A stretch of DNA of 64,000 nt, taken from the NCBI GenBank assembly GCA_030760725.1, contig JASWHV010000008.1:55589671-55653670 (forward strand). Reading direction: 5' to 3'. Positions 11,591 through 21,975 of the stretch are shown piece by piece. Each line of letters starts with the position of its first letter. The stretch's first letter is position 1. The notes under the pieces were generated by a model that had not been told where the DNA came from, did not search any database, and saw only the letters and a list, made by a program, of their open reading frames with translations. The position numbers and the translations under genes were made by a program. Source of the DNA: Neostapfia colusana. Taxonomy: Eukaryota; Streptophyta; Magnoliopsida; Poales; Poaceae.

Positions 11591-12480
11591 TTAAGCCATG
11601 TGGATGCATAACCCTATTTCACTACGAATGAAACAAAAACGAGTGAAATCCAAAGGTTTTGTAAAAATGTCAGCCAATTGTTGTTCGGTATCTACATGGT
11701 GAAGCACAATATTTCCTTTTTCAACATTATCACGGAGAAAGTGATACCTAATGTCAATGTGCTTTGTTCTCGAATGTTGCACGGGTTTTTTTAGCAATGC
11801 AAATGGCACCAGTGTTATCACAAAATAGTGGAACACTATCTAGATCAACCCCATAGTCCTTAAGTGTTTGAACAATCCAAAGAATTTGTGAGCAAGCGCT
11901 AGCAGCAGCTACATATTCAGATTCGGCTGTGGATTGTGCAACTAAATTTTGTTTTCTAGAGGACCAAGCAACAAGTGAATTACCAAGAGAATGACAAGCA
12001 CCCGAAGTACATTTCCTATCAATTCTACAATCCCCAAAATCAGCATCTGAAAAAGCTTTCAAAAAAAAGGTTGAGGAAGAAGGAAGAAAAATACCAAATT
12101 CTTGAGTTCCATGTAAGTACCTGAGAATTCTTTTGACGGCTTGATGATGTGAAGCACGTGGGGAAGGTTGAAATCGTGCACAAAGACATACGTTGAATTA
12201 TATGTCTGGTCTTGATGCCGTGAGGTACAAAAGTGATCCAATCATACTTCTATATTCTTTTTGAACGACGGGTTCACCATCTTCATCAAGTTCAAGTGTA
12301 GTTGCTGTACCCATTTGTGTCCGAAGAGACTTGCTTTTGTCCATGTTAAAGCGCTTAAGAAGGTCTCTTGTATACTTTGTTTTATGCACAAAAGTACCCT
12401 CTTTGGTTTGCTTGATTTGCAGCCCCAAAAAGTATGTGAGTTCTCCCATCATACTAATCTCAAATTCTGAACTCATCATA
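11591..12480 (-). pseudogene. C1 RT C-terminus and RNase H
   Basis: Copia RT resumes at SSEFEISMMGELTYFLG and continues through TKYTRDLLKRFNMDKSK and YRSMIGSLLYLTASRPDI. RNase H follows, with FSDADFGDCRIDRKCTSG, STAESEYVAAASA, LFCDNTGAICIAKK and HIDIRYHFLRD, and pol ends near 11591. The RNase H acidic residues are in place. The whole RT catalytic half, including the YVDD box, is absent, because the integrase tail is joined directly to this segment at about 12480. Frameshifts occur near 12200 and 11770. Confidence 0.9.
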
Positions 12481-13050
12481 GTTGGACCGTGTGACTCGTT
12501 CGTGCAAGCTTCCAATCATTTGTTGTGGAGGATGACTTTTGAGGACCCGTAGGGGAGTAGACAATTCACAAGCTCCTTCTTCTTCATGTTCATCACAAAT
12601 TGAGGAACTTGTGACTTGAGAACAATCTGGACCAGCAACGGTGGTCGTTGGTGCTGGTTGTGAATCAAAATCAGGAGTTGGAACAATGTCATTAGCTCCT
12701 GAATTTTCGGGCAGCAGCATCACTTCTTCATCTTTTTTGATGAAAGTACTCCCCCCCTGTGGATATGGGTCTGGTCCTTCAATATTAGAGCTAGTACCTG
12801 GGCTAGCTTCATCAAAAGAAACATCACAAGTCTCCAAAATTTTGTTAGTGTCATGTAAAAGCACACGGTAGCCTCTAGTATGAGATGAGTAGCCAAGAAA
12901 CATGCCATTAATGGATCTAGGTTCAAATTTATCAAGATTACCATGTTTCTTAACAAAGCATTTGCAATCAAAGACTCGTAAGTGTGTGACAATAGGCCTA
13001 TGTCCAAACCGAAGTTCATATGATGTTTTACCTAGCTTAGCACGCAAAAA
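12481..13050 (-). pseudogene. C1 integrase C-terminal region and IN-RT linker
   Basis: The frame begins YELRFGHRPIVTHLRVFDCK and contains the FEPRSINGMFLGYSSHTRGY block typical of the copia integrase tail. It runs through an acidic, Pro/Ser-rich linker and stops at LHERVTRS. A frameshift near 13050 separates it from the catalytic integrase. In related elements the RT N-terminus should follow HERVTRS; instead the sequence jumps to the RT C-terminal third. Confidence 0.87.
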
Positions 13051-14072
13051 ACACGATTTAAGACATAACAAGCAGTTGCAATTGCATCAGCCCAAAATTT
13101 TCTAGGAGTTTGATATTCATCAAGCATAGTCCTAGCCATCTCAACTAAGGTTCTGTTCTTTCTCTCTACAACACCGTTTTGTTGAGGTACATATGGTGAA
13201 TAAAATTGATGATCTATTCCATTTTCAGCACAAAAGCGATCAAATGATTGATTTTTAAATTCGGTTCCGTTATCATTTCTAGTTGCTTTTAAAGATTCTG
13301 GGTGGACAATTGATAATCTAAGAATTAAGGTTCTAAAGTGACTAAAAGTTTCATTTTTAGATGCCATAAAATAAATCCAAGAGTATCTATAATAGTCATC
13401 AACAATCACAAGAACATACCATTTAACTCTGAAGGATTTAACACGTGAAGGTCCTACGGTGTCAAGGTGCAAAAGTTGACCCGGTTCAGTTGTCATGGTC
13501 ATTGTGAGAGGACCATGTGAACCTGCAACCATCTTAGTATGTCTACAAGAATAGCACACAATTTCTTTGTCCCCTTTAAGCTTAGGCAGCCCACGTATGC
13601 GATCAAGAGCACTAACTCGTGTGAGATGATCAAAGCCTACGTGACCAAGTCTACGATGCCAAAAATATAAGTATTTTGAATCATTAACAACTAGACATCT
13701 ATGCTTAGAGGATGTCATATCATAATCAGCTTTAAAAACTCTTCCAAACCGAGATATATTAAAAATGAGCTCACTATTTGAATCTACAACCTTGCAATGA
13801 TTTTTAGTGAAAATAATTTCTAGATTTTCATCTAGCAATTGTGAAACAGAAAGCAAGTTGTATTTCAAATTTTTAACAAGTGCCGCGTCTTTTAAAGTGT
13901 AGTGATTATTTGCTCTAACCGAATCCTTAGCAATTATAGGAGTTGAAGAATTATCAGCAAAAGTAACATTTTCTACATGTGACACAAAAGAGAGGGAGAA
14001 GAACCATTCTTTGTTACCGGTCATGTGGCGTGAGCATCCTGAATCCACAATCCAAATGTTCTCCTTCCTCAA
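13051..14072 (-). pseudogene. C1 protease and integrase core
   Basis: The frame starts with the copia protease motif WIVDSGCSRHMTG (catalytic Asp kept). It continues with the GAG-pre-integrase block (FWHRRLGHVGFDHLTRVSAL, CYSCRHTKM zinc ligands) and the integrase core with Asp in LLHLDTVGPSR, Asp in TRNDNGTEFKN and Glu in QQNGVVERKNRTL. The D,D-E triad is intact. The frame is lost near 13050. Spacing and content match copia polyproteins; the break makes it a pseudogene, since nothing downstream is in frame. Confidence 0.92.
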
Positions 14073-14150
14073 GCGTGTAACCTACATAGAAGTACAATAC
14101 GTCGATGACTCAATACTGGGGTTAGTCAAAAGGCATTTAGGAATCCAGTA

Positions 14151-15595
14151 CTAAGTCACACGACGTCCAGCAGAAGTAACACGCAAAGGCTGAGATAAAA
14201 CAGCAGGTTTATGAGCAAAAGTTTGAGGATTTTTGTACCCAACTACTGACCTACGAGGTGTTACATGAGTAGCACTAAAAACAGTAGGTCTGGAAGCAAA
14301 CTTCGCATGTTTTTGACTCATTACAGCAGGTTGCATATTTCTAACATTCGGTTCAACACACGCAACAGGTTTTGCACACTTGTTATGTGATATAGCAATC
14401 ATTCTTTCCTTTTTATGTTGCTTAGCTAGTCTATAACAAAAATCTACGACATGACCATCTCTACCACAATAGGTACAATGAAATTTAACTTTATGTTCAT
14501 GTCTAGATGAGCAGACAACATGTTTATTTGAAACCGAATGAGACAACACTCCTGCAGATTTAAAAACACTTCTTTTTGTTTAGGAACTGTTTTAATCAAA
14601 CCACTTCCTAATGAACTTACAATTTTAGGTGGATGTGATTTAGCATGAGCATGGGAATCAAAACCTAAACCAGTTTTATCATTGCAATATTTACAAGAAT
14701 TCAACAACAAGTTCAGATTTTTATTCCCATTATAAAACCGCTCTAGTGTCCTATTCATGTCATCAAGTTTTCTAGACAAGTCTAGGCAGTTTTGATATGA
14801 AGTTTTTCCTTTTAGTTTGCAATTGGAACAATATTTAACTTCATGAGAATGTAAAGTATTGTTCAATATAGAAATTTCATTCATAGCATCTTGTAGTTTC
14901 TTATTAAGATCATCACAAGTAGAACAATGCAAATCAATTGTAGAACAACAAGCATCTTTCAAGTTTTTATCATTAAGTGCAGCAAGCTCTCTGTTCTTTT
15001 CAATCTCTAACTCAAGTTTATCAAGTGTGGAGGTAGTGCACTTCTTAGAGAGGACAATTGTTCATATATTAAATCACATGAGGAACAAGAATCATCAGTA
15101 GAAATCAAAGATTTCAAATGATTAATTTCAGATTCTAGTGACTCAATTTTAACAGCATTGTCCCTAAGCTTTTTGTCCTTTTTCTTAACTATAACAGTGG
15201 CACGAGAAATAGTATCACACATTTCTTCGCAAGTAGGACATACCTCTTCATTATCGTTGTTGTGTTCTACCTCCTCCATACTTGAAGTTGACTTGCCCGC
15301 CATGAAGCATAAGTTTGCCAAATCATCTTCATCTTCGTCACTTCCGATGTCCACATCGCTCGAGCCAAGTTCTTGAAGTGCGGAGATAAAAATATTTACC
15401 AATTGGTGTCCTATAAAACCCTTCTTTTTTTTTCTTATCATTTACAGAAGAGTGCTTCGTCCTAGTTTGCTTTTCATCACAGGAAGTAGGACCTGAAAGG
15501 TTAGGGCAATCCATACGAAAATGTTCTGTCTTACCACATTTGAAGCATCCTTGAGGTCCGACACTTCCTCTCCTTCTAGTTCTCACATTTTTCAA
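14151..15595 (-). pseudogene. C1 distal gag: coiled coil and two CCHC knuckles
   Basis: The first knuckle, CFKCGKTEHFRMDCP, lies near 15540-15500. It is followed by a Lys-rich stretch, an acidic segment (VDIGSDEDEDDLANLCFMAG), long coiled-coil-forming sequence (SLESEINHLKSLI; CSTCDDLNKKLQDAMNEI) with paired Cys residues, and a second knuckle, CTYCGRDGHVVDFCYRL, near 14480-14430. Duplicate knuckles around a coiled coil are a known feature of Sirevirus gag. The region is split among at least three frames, so it is non-functional as it stands. Confidence 0.78.
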
Positions 15596-15628
15596 TGCTT
15601 TTGAGAACCGAGTAGAGATGAGTGCAAG

Positions 15629-16363
15629 TTATTCCTCTGGAAACTCTTCAATCTGTTCAAGGGTTAGAGAGGACAACAAATAAAGTGTACCACAAGATGA
15701 AGATTGACTAGAGGTAGGCATGTCACGTTGTGAAACAAATGTAAGAGACTTGTTGGGGTTCTTACGTGATATTATGTCAATTTCATGAGTTTCTAGCTTA
15801 GAATATAGCACATCTAATGTAAGTGTACTCATGACAGTAGATTCACGAATAGATGTAACTTTCATCTCCCAAATTGACATGTCTAATGCACTTAGTAATT
15901 GCCTAGCATTTTCAGCATCTGAAAAATTAACGTTGACACTACGCAAGTTGCTGAGAATTTTATTGAAGCGAGCAAAGAGGTCATCGATTGACTCGTCGGG
16001 TTGCATCCTGATGCGCATGTATTCTTTCTTGAACATATCTTGTCTTACCTCCTTGATCGTGTTGGATCCTTTGTGGTAGTCACAAAGTGCTTTCCACACA
16101 TCGTATGCAGATCGGAGGTGTGCAACACGGTCGAAGTCACTTTGAGTTAATCCTTGTATGATCAAGTTCCGTGCTTTGTTGTTGTTGTCGACATCTCTCA
16201 TGTTCGTAGCCATGACTTGATCGTTTGGTGGCACGTCATAAGGCTTGTACACCTTTTCCCATATTGCGAAGCCTTGCGCCTGGATGAAAGCCTATATACG
16301 TGCCTTCCAAACCTGAAAATCAATGTCACTGAACACACAAGGTTTTGCGGAGTATTTCTCCAT
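15629..16363 (-). pseudogene. gag: C1 gag N-terminal (UBN2-type) domain
   Basis: The natural ATG is probably at 16363, about 45 bases after the PBS, giving MEKYSAKPCVFSDIDFQVW. An in-frame TAG near 16292 breaks it. The rest is open and shows the copia gag core: NLIIQGLTQSDFDRVAHL, SAYDVWKALCDYHKG, MFKKEYMRIRMQPDESIDDL and FNKILSNLRSVN. The family forms virus-like particles. Only one nonsense change damages this domain. Confidence 0.88.
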
Positions 16364-16408
16364 GATGATTAGTCAAAACACGTGCAAATCACAAATATTA
16401 GAGCACCG

Positions 16409-16422
16409 TGGCTCTGATATCA
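16409..16422 (-). other. C1 primer-binding site
   Basis: The minus strand reads TGATATCAGAGCCAC two bases after the LTR end, a one-mismatch version of the initiator Met tRNA complement. A purine-starting gag leader follows. Confidence 0.85.
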
Positions 16423-16877
16423 ATTGTAGGATCAAAGAGCACGTTAAAATCTACCAGAGGGGGTGAATTGTAGATTTAAACTTTTTAGCGGAAGCAACAA
16501 AAAACCCCCTCGGCAAAAAATCGATCTGTTAAATAAACCGTGTATGCGACTGATCTAAATGTGTTCAACCATAACAAAAGTTGTATATACTATAGAGAAT
16601 CAAGTCACGAAGACACGAAAACAAGAATCACGGAAATCCGTCAAAAATAACTCAAGTTATGATCGAAAGATCAAACGAGTGTCAATCTGTTCCACTCGAG
16701 TAAAAACCAGATCTGCAACACTGCAAAGAAACTCGTGTAGATCAGAAACTACAAATCCAATGACTGAAATTTTCACAGATGATAGATAATCAAGTTGGGA
16801 AGACAACCCAAAAAGAATCACGTCAATTGGATCTGTAAAACTCGAGTTATGATCCCACGAGCCTTGGCCTCCCTTGC

Positions 16878-16885
16878 TTATATAA
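16878..16885 (-). promoter_or_regulatory. C1 LTR TATA box
   Basis: The minus strand reads GGTTATATAAGCAAG, conserved in the solo LTR at 45026-45033. Position in the LTR fits the U3/R boundary. Confidence 0.6.
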
Positions 16886-17664
16886 CCAGCCCTAAGGCCA
16901 ACCCAATTCAAACAAGGACTCCTACTCCTACTTGGATTCAAACTGTAACTTTCCAATACTGCTCAAGACTCTTCTATACGCAGATAGAAGCAATCTTAAG
17001 ACTTCCAAACACCTTAGGAACGTCCCAAACATTCCTAAAACAACTCTACTTCATGCCTAACACGAAATTCTATTATAACCAACTCGAAACTTTCCATAAA
17101 CAAACCATAACTGCCTCAGCCACAGCCTGAGCACAAAATCTAGTCGGTTGAACCTTTTCAAACATATATCCACTTCCATATTCTTCACCACGCCTTGGAA
17201 CAATATAGACACATCCATGCACTCCTTGCACACATGCAAACACCTTCCAACAACATCCACGATACCTTCATATGCATTGTTCTTGATCCAAACATGTTGC
17301 GTGACCTCCCGATCAACTCAACCACAATTCCTCCCGAACTTGGTTGTTGAACCTCATCTTCTCCCTAATACTAGTTCAATGGATCCCGTCACCAGCCATA
17401 TCTTGAATTCAAGCAACACTTGCACATGAATAAACAACCAATACTTTCGAGCACAAGTCCGCGACTTGACTCACGTTAGTTCCAAAAAACACAACACCTT
17501 ACGTGAACACCTCACATAAGCATGTTGCAAACCATAGCAAAATGTTAACCACCGTAAACAGCCATAACACTTTAAAAACTTAGTAAAAGAATACTAAGCA
17601 AACATTCCATAGATGTAAAGCAAGTTCGAAACATTTGCATGGTAAAAAAGAACCATTTCGATTT

Positions 17665-17860
17665 AGCTCCAGACCTTGCCAAAGCTAACCGGACCTTGAG
17701 CCGGAGCTTATCAAAGCTAGCAGAACCTAGCACCGGAGCTTACCAAAGCTAGTCGGAACTACCGCCGGAGCTAACCAAACACATGTTGGACCTAGCCATA
17801 GCAAGTCAGACCTTACGTCGGATCTTGTCGGAGCTCGGACCTAGAGTTGGATCTTGACAA
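17665..17860 (-). repeat. C1 LTR tandem array of about 30-bp GGTCCGAC units
   Basis: Irregular tandem repeats with the theme TAGGTCCGACTAGC then TTTGGTAAGCTCCGG (minus strand). The solo LTR has the same array at about 44036-44290. Such U3 arrays act as enhancers in other copia elements; here that is inference. Confidence 0.75.
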
Positions 17861-17934
17861 AAAGAGTGTTTTGGCAGAATTCAAAACTTTTATCGTCATA
17901 GCCAATGTATTCAGCACACATAGGTATCATAACA

Positions 17935-18839
17935 GGGGTGAATAAAAAGGGTGCAAAGAAACAGCGGCGATGTTGTAAGAGGGGTAACGAAGACCTACCT
18001 CACTTCTTCCTTGCGGCAGGACCTCCTCCCTTGCAATGGTAGCAGCGGAAAATTTTCTATGGAGAATTACAAGGCTGCGGCTAAGGCAGAATGTCGGGGG
18101 ATTCTTCTCCGGTGACGGCGAGGCGTGACGGAGCTCGACAGCGGCCAAACTCCAGCAGGGGGGACGCCGACTTGGTAGCAAGGGGGGAGGGTCGGCGGCC
18201 AAAAAAAGAGAGAGGGGTGGCGGCGGCTAAGGGGGGGGTTATATTTATAAGAGGGAAAAGAGCTAGGGTGGCTAGGATTTTAGCAACCCAATTATCCAAG
18301 GGCTGAGATTTAATTTTAAAAGAGGTGGAAGCTAGGGGCTGGGATTTTATTATTTATTTTCCACCAATGGCTGAGATTAATTGAGAAATGAAAGCCCACA
18401 AAAGTCCAAAGGGGGGGCGGCTAGGGTTTCCCCCTAATGGGCTGCGGCCAAGGGGGTGGGGCCCATTAGCCCCCCCCCTAATTTGGTGCGGCAAAAATTT
18501 GGGGGGGGGGAATCCCCCAAATGTGGGGGAAAATCCCCCTAGGGGAATTTTGGGGAGTTTGGGAAAAATCAGGAAATTGGGAATGTTTTGAGAAATTAGG
18601 AGAGAGGAGAATTTGGGGGAAAATTGGGAAATTTGGGGAAAATTGGGTGGCCCAATTTGGCTATTTTATTTATTTATTTTTTCTTTTTCTTTTTCTATTT
18701 ATTTTTATTATTTCCATTTCTATTTCCTTTTATTATTTTATTAGCTTCTATATTCCTCTCTTTATTTCTTCTTCTTTTTAAATGCTTCTCTATATGAAAA
18801 ATGTATGCAATGCATGGTAGTGAAATTGAGGGTGTTACA
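17935..18839 (-). repeat. Gx: fragment of a gypsy-type LTR, 5' part
   Basis: The minus strand begins TGTAACACCCTCAATTTCAC at 18839, a start typical of grass Ty3/gypsy LTRs. An AAATA-rich stretch follows (18670-18790), then long G and C runs (18410-18650), a TATA box near 18241-18250 and a GC-rich presumed R region to 17935, where C1 begins. No coding part of this element is in the window. Bases 18840-18844 (GTGGC) would be its target-site copy in S-A. Confidence 0.7.
18239..18250 (-). promoter_or_regulatory. Gx LTR TATA box
   Basis: The minus strand reads TTATAAATATAACC, preceded by an AT-rich upstream segment and followed by GC-rich sequence, as expected for the U3/R boundary. Confidence 0.55.
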
Positions 18840-18841
18840 GT

Positions 18842-20237
18842 GGCCGCGAGAGAGTGGCTAGGGCAAAAGAGCTAAGAAGCAAGAAGCGCCATGACCATGA
18901 TGCAAATGATTCTCCTCCTGATGATGTGCTTCCAATAAAGAGGAAGGTGGTAGTCAAGAAACTATCTAGCAAGGATGGTGCAGGTGCGAGCTCAACGTAC
19001 CAAGGAGAAGCACTAGCAAGGGCAAAGGACTTGCAAGTAGACCCATTGGTCCACTAAGATGAAACCTCCTGTTTAGCGCAACAGGCAGCACTCAGAAGAT
19101 GATTTCATGGGTAAAGGAAATGACTTGGTTGACAAGCTCAGAAAGGTTGAAGTCTATGAGCAGCCAAAGCAATCAGCTGACCCGAGGTTCTGGAGCCATT
19201 TCCATGCTGATTATTATGAGCATGTCTACAGGAAGATGAGAAATGCAGTGGTTGCCAGTCAATGGGTGGACATGACTTATCTACAATCCAAGAACTGTCA
19301 AGCATATTATGAAGTCTTGGAGGCATGGCTTGAAGGATCTCCTATCCTTCCAATATAATAGGAACAATGAAGTCATCACTCAGTTTTACTCTACTCTCTA
19401 CTTTGCCCGTGATGATGGGGATGATATCACTTGGATGACTCATGGATCCAAGTATAATGTCACTTATGAGGAGTTTGTCAGGATACTCCATATCGAAGAC
19501 ACTTTGGAAAATGAGATTGTAATTACAACTTGAAGCCTTTGGAGAAGGATGAGCTAGCCTTCCTCTATGACACAAGAATGCCATACAAGGCACCTACCAC
19601 AAAGTACTTGAAGCCAATCTTTGCCGTGCTTAACAGAATTTTGAGGAAGACTATTGCTCCCAAGGATGGAGATGCAGGGACAATTCAAGGAACTCTAAGG
19701 ACCTTGATGAAAGTAATAAGCAAGAAAAGGATATTCAATGTCTTTGAATATATCTACAATGACATTGTGAACATCTCAATCACTCCGAATAGGTCCTGTA
19801 GCTATGCACCTTACATCATGTTCATGATTGAGAAGGTAACCAACCTTGAGTTTGTCAAAGATGTTGAGCATGCCGGCCTCAAGCCCTAGAAGCCACCAGT
19901 TTACAATGTTCCAAATGCCCCTGCCTCACCTGCAGTAGAACAAAGATCAAAGCAAGCAAATGAAGGCACAAGGACTCCAGCTTCTACCTCTGCTCTTCCA
20001 TCCTCCAAAGAGTCATCTAGTGGTGTATTGAAGATGCTTTCCTCCATCTTTGCATCCTGCCACAAAGTGGAGGTTAAGAAACACAAGGAAATCTTGGCCA
20101 GGAAGAGGCACCAGAGGTATATGAAGGCAAACATCAATGCAATTTGTGAAAAGCTTGATATTGAGCCAGTGGGATCTCCTCAAATTTCAGAGGATTCCAA
20201 AAAAATATCACAGAGATGCCTATTTTGTTTAATATGA
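18842..20237 (+). pseudogene. S-A post-pol ORF (env-like position), broken
   Basis: Three frames together parallel the ORF of S-B at 46071-47853. Shared blocks are SADPRFWSHFHADYYEHVY, VITQFYSTLYF with DDITWMTHGSKYNVTYEEF, APKDGDAGTIQGTLRTL, NISITPNRSCSYAPYIMFM, and a basic C-terminus (VEVKKHKEILARKRHQRYM). The N-terminus is Lys/Arg-rich and cut by the Gx insertion. Frameshifts lie near 19335 and 19530, and an in-frame TAG is at 19887-19889. No transmembrane segment or protease/polymerase motif is seen. It might belong to the plant-transposon protein families often annotated near Athila ORF1; this is a guess from the FYxTLYF...WMTxG pattern. Confidence 0.72.
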
Positions 20238-20463
20238 ATGTGTGATGTTCATATTGATATTCCTGTGATGGTTGCTTCTATAATTGTTGTATTTTTCATT
20301 ACGCACATCACAATATCTGCTCACACACACTTTATAGGCACCCCACCAAAAGAGTGCATATATGTGAGAAATTTTTGTTGTTCATATGTCATTCTCATAT
20401 ATGCACACTTTATGAAAATCAATGTTTACTCTTAATTGTGAAATCTCAATTGGTTGTCATCAA

Positions 20464-20482
20464 TCACCAAAAAGGGGGAGAT
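20464..20482 (+). other. S-A polypurine tract
   Basis: CACCAAAAAGGGGGAGAT directly precedes the LTR start TGAAAG. The same conserved Sirevirus signal precedes the S-B 3' LTR. It primes plus-strand cDNA. Confidence 0.93.
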
Positions 20483-21975
20483 TGAAAGTGTATCTAGGCA
20501 TTCCCTTGTGGGTCTTGGATGATTGATGACAAACAAATGAGATCCTAATGAATTCGTTGAGATGAACGTAGGTCTACAAAGACTAGAACTTATGGTGCAC
20601 TCAAAAAGGTGAAAATGAGGAGTGACAAAAGAAAAAGCCCAAACGATCAAGGAAGCGCAAAGTAGATATCAATGTATAGGATGTGTGTGAGAGACACATC
20701 CCAAGAGCTTATATCTTTGCGTAAATGATAATGGCTAAAATTAATTAATTAAGCAATACACTGAAACACCGGACTAGTCCGTTCACTAGCGGACTAGTCC
20801 GATCGACTTACTGTTCTCACACGAACAAGTCCGGAACAGAACTGGACCAGTCCGTTCAACTCATTGACCTCACTCGGACAAGTCCGGACACTTGCCGGAC
20901 AAGTCCGTTCAACCTTCTGATATTCAGTCAACACATATCACCCTGCACCGGACAAGTCCATCCTATTGCGGACTACTCCGATTGAGTCTCTGGACCCATC
21001 ACGGACTAGTCCAGATAACATTTTGTTCCAATACGGACAAGTCCGGTACACCTCACACAAATTAGGGTTTCAGGTGTGTTGCACAATTCACACAAATTTT
21101 ACACAGCACACCGGACTAGTCCGGTCCCAAGAGCGGACTAGTCCGGCAGTCGGGATCCCTAATGGTAACTTTTTTGGAAACTCAATAAATAGGTGATCCA
21201 TGACCCCACAACATATAACTGTGCACAACAGTGAACAACTAAGAACCCTAGCGCCGCCACTCGTCCCAAGAGCACAGAAACACCTCTTCCCACACATCTA
21301 AAGCCCTTAAAAGTTAAATCTTTTGGGAATCCAGATTTGGGATAGAGAGATCGTCTTCTACGCATCGCTAAGCTCTTGGGGTTTGATCTATTATACACTC
21401 TTGCATCTGTTCTAAATCTTTCGAGTATGTTTGATCACTTTTCTCTCTGTATATTTGTGGGAGCCCTCAACGTGTGAGGTTGGCCCACCGACTTGGTGAT
21501 TGCCCCTGTGATACTGGAACTCAAGTTGGCCTTCGTGGTAACTTGAAGAGGTAAAGGGTTGATTGAGACCCGTCTCTATGTGGGCTCCTAAACGAGGAAG
21601 TAGATCTCTTTGGTGAGATCGAACCTCGGTATAAATCCTTGTCTCTTATGTTCTTGTTATTTACTTTTGCAATCATCATCATCATCTAGGGCATAGGGTT
21701 GATTAATCCTGCAACTAATATTAATCTTGTATTCCTCGTTCAAATTAATCATCCTAAAACTTACACAAGTTGTTAGGATAGTTTACTTAATTCCACTGCT
21801 ATAACATTTGAGGAGAATACATTAAACAATATATCTTTTCATCGGTATATCTAGCATACCGGACTAGTCCGTACCGATACCGGACTAGTCCGACCCCTCC
21901 TGTATTTGACGATTTTGTTAAGTGTTGCAGGAAAAGTTTTCAACGCCTATTCATCCCCCCTCTAGGCCACATTCA
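20483..21975 (+). repeat. S-A 3' LTR (1.49 kb) with palindrome cluster
   Basis: Starts TGAAAGTGTATCTAGGC and ends CCCCCCTCTAGG followed by CCACATTCA. Copies of the palindromes GGACTAGTCC and GGACAAGTCC cluster at about 20766-21150, with two more at 21859-21893. Clustered LTR palindromes are a published hallmark of Sireviruses. A TATA-like CAATAAATA (21183-21191) and ACCCTAGCGCCGCCACTC follow, as in the S-B LTR. Confidence 0.92.

Larger units (their letters stand above)
11347..17934 (-). mobile_element. C1: Ty1/copia (Sirevirus-like) element, RT core deleted
   Basis: A minus-strand copia element with 5' LTR (17934-16425), PBS, gag, protease, integrase, a truncated RT and RNase H. Order PR-IN-RT-RH identifies Ty1/copia. 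Two CCHC knuckles separated by a long coiled-coil gag region and the LTR end with CACCCCCTCTGG suggest Sirevirus affinity. Its 3' LTR is not visible: after pol there are about 245 bases with a GAGGGGGAG purine tract near 11580, then the E1 terminus. C1 in turn ends cleanly at 17934 inside the LTR fragment Gx. Every coding frame contains stops or shifts. Confidence 0.88.
16425..17934 (-). repeat. C1 5' LTR (1.51 kb)
   Basis: In element orientation it begins TGTTATGATACCTATGTGTG at 17934 and ends CTTTGATCCTACA at 16425. The plus-strand solo LTR at 43962-45631 is the same family along its whole length. A TATA box (TATATAA, minus strand, about 16879-16885) and the terminal AATTCACCCCCTCTGG motif are shared. 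Bases 17935-17939 (GGGGT) would be one target-site copy. Confidence 0.9.
18840..21975 (+). mobile_element. S-A: 3' part of a Sirevirus (Ty1/copia)
   Basis: The visible part holds a post-pol ORF, the Sirevirus polypurine tract and a complete 3' LTR. Its left part is cut by the Gx LTR at 18839. The LTR ends at 21975 exactly where sequence of the E2 LTR resumes (ATGAC at 21976-21980, versus ATGAT at 30670-30674 in the other E2 LTR), so S-A inserted about 103 bases into the E2 5' LTR. Confidence 0.87.

Noticed and set aside
20766..21150. CRISPR-like regularly spaced repeats
   Set aside because: Short GGACTAGTCC palindromes with irregular spacing inside a Sirevirus LTR of a plant genome; not an array.
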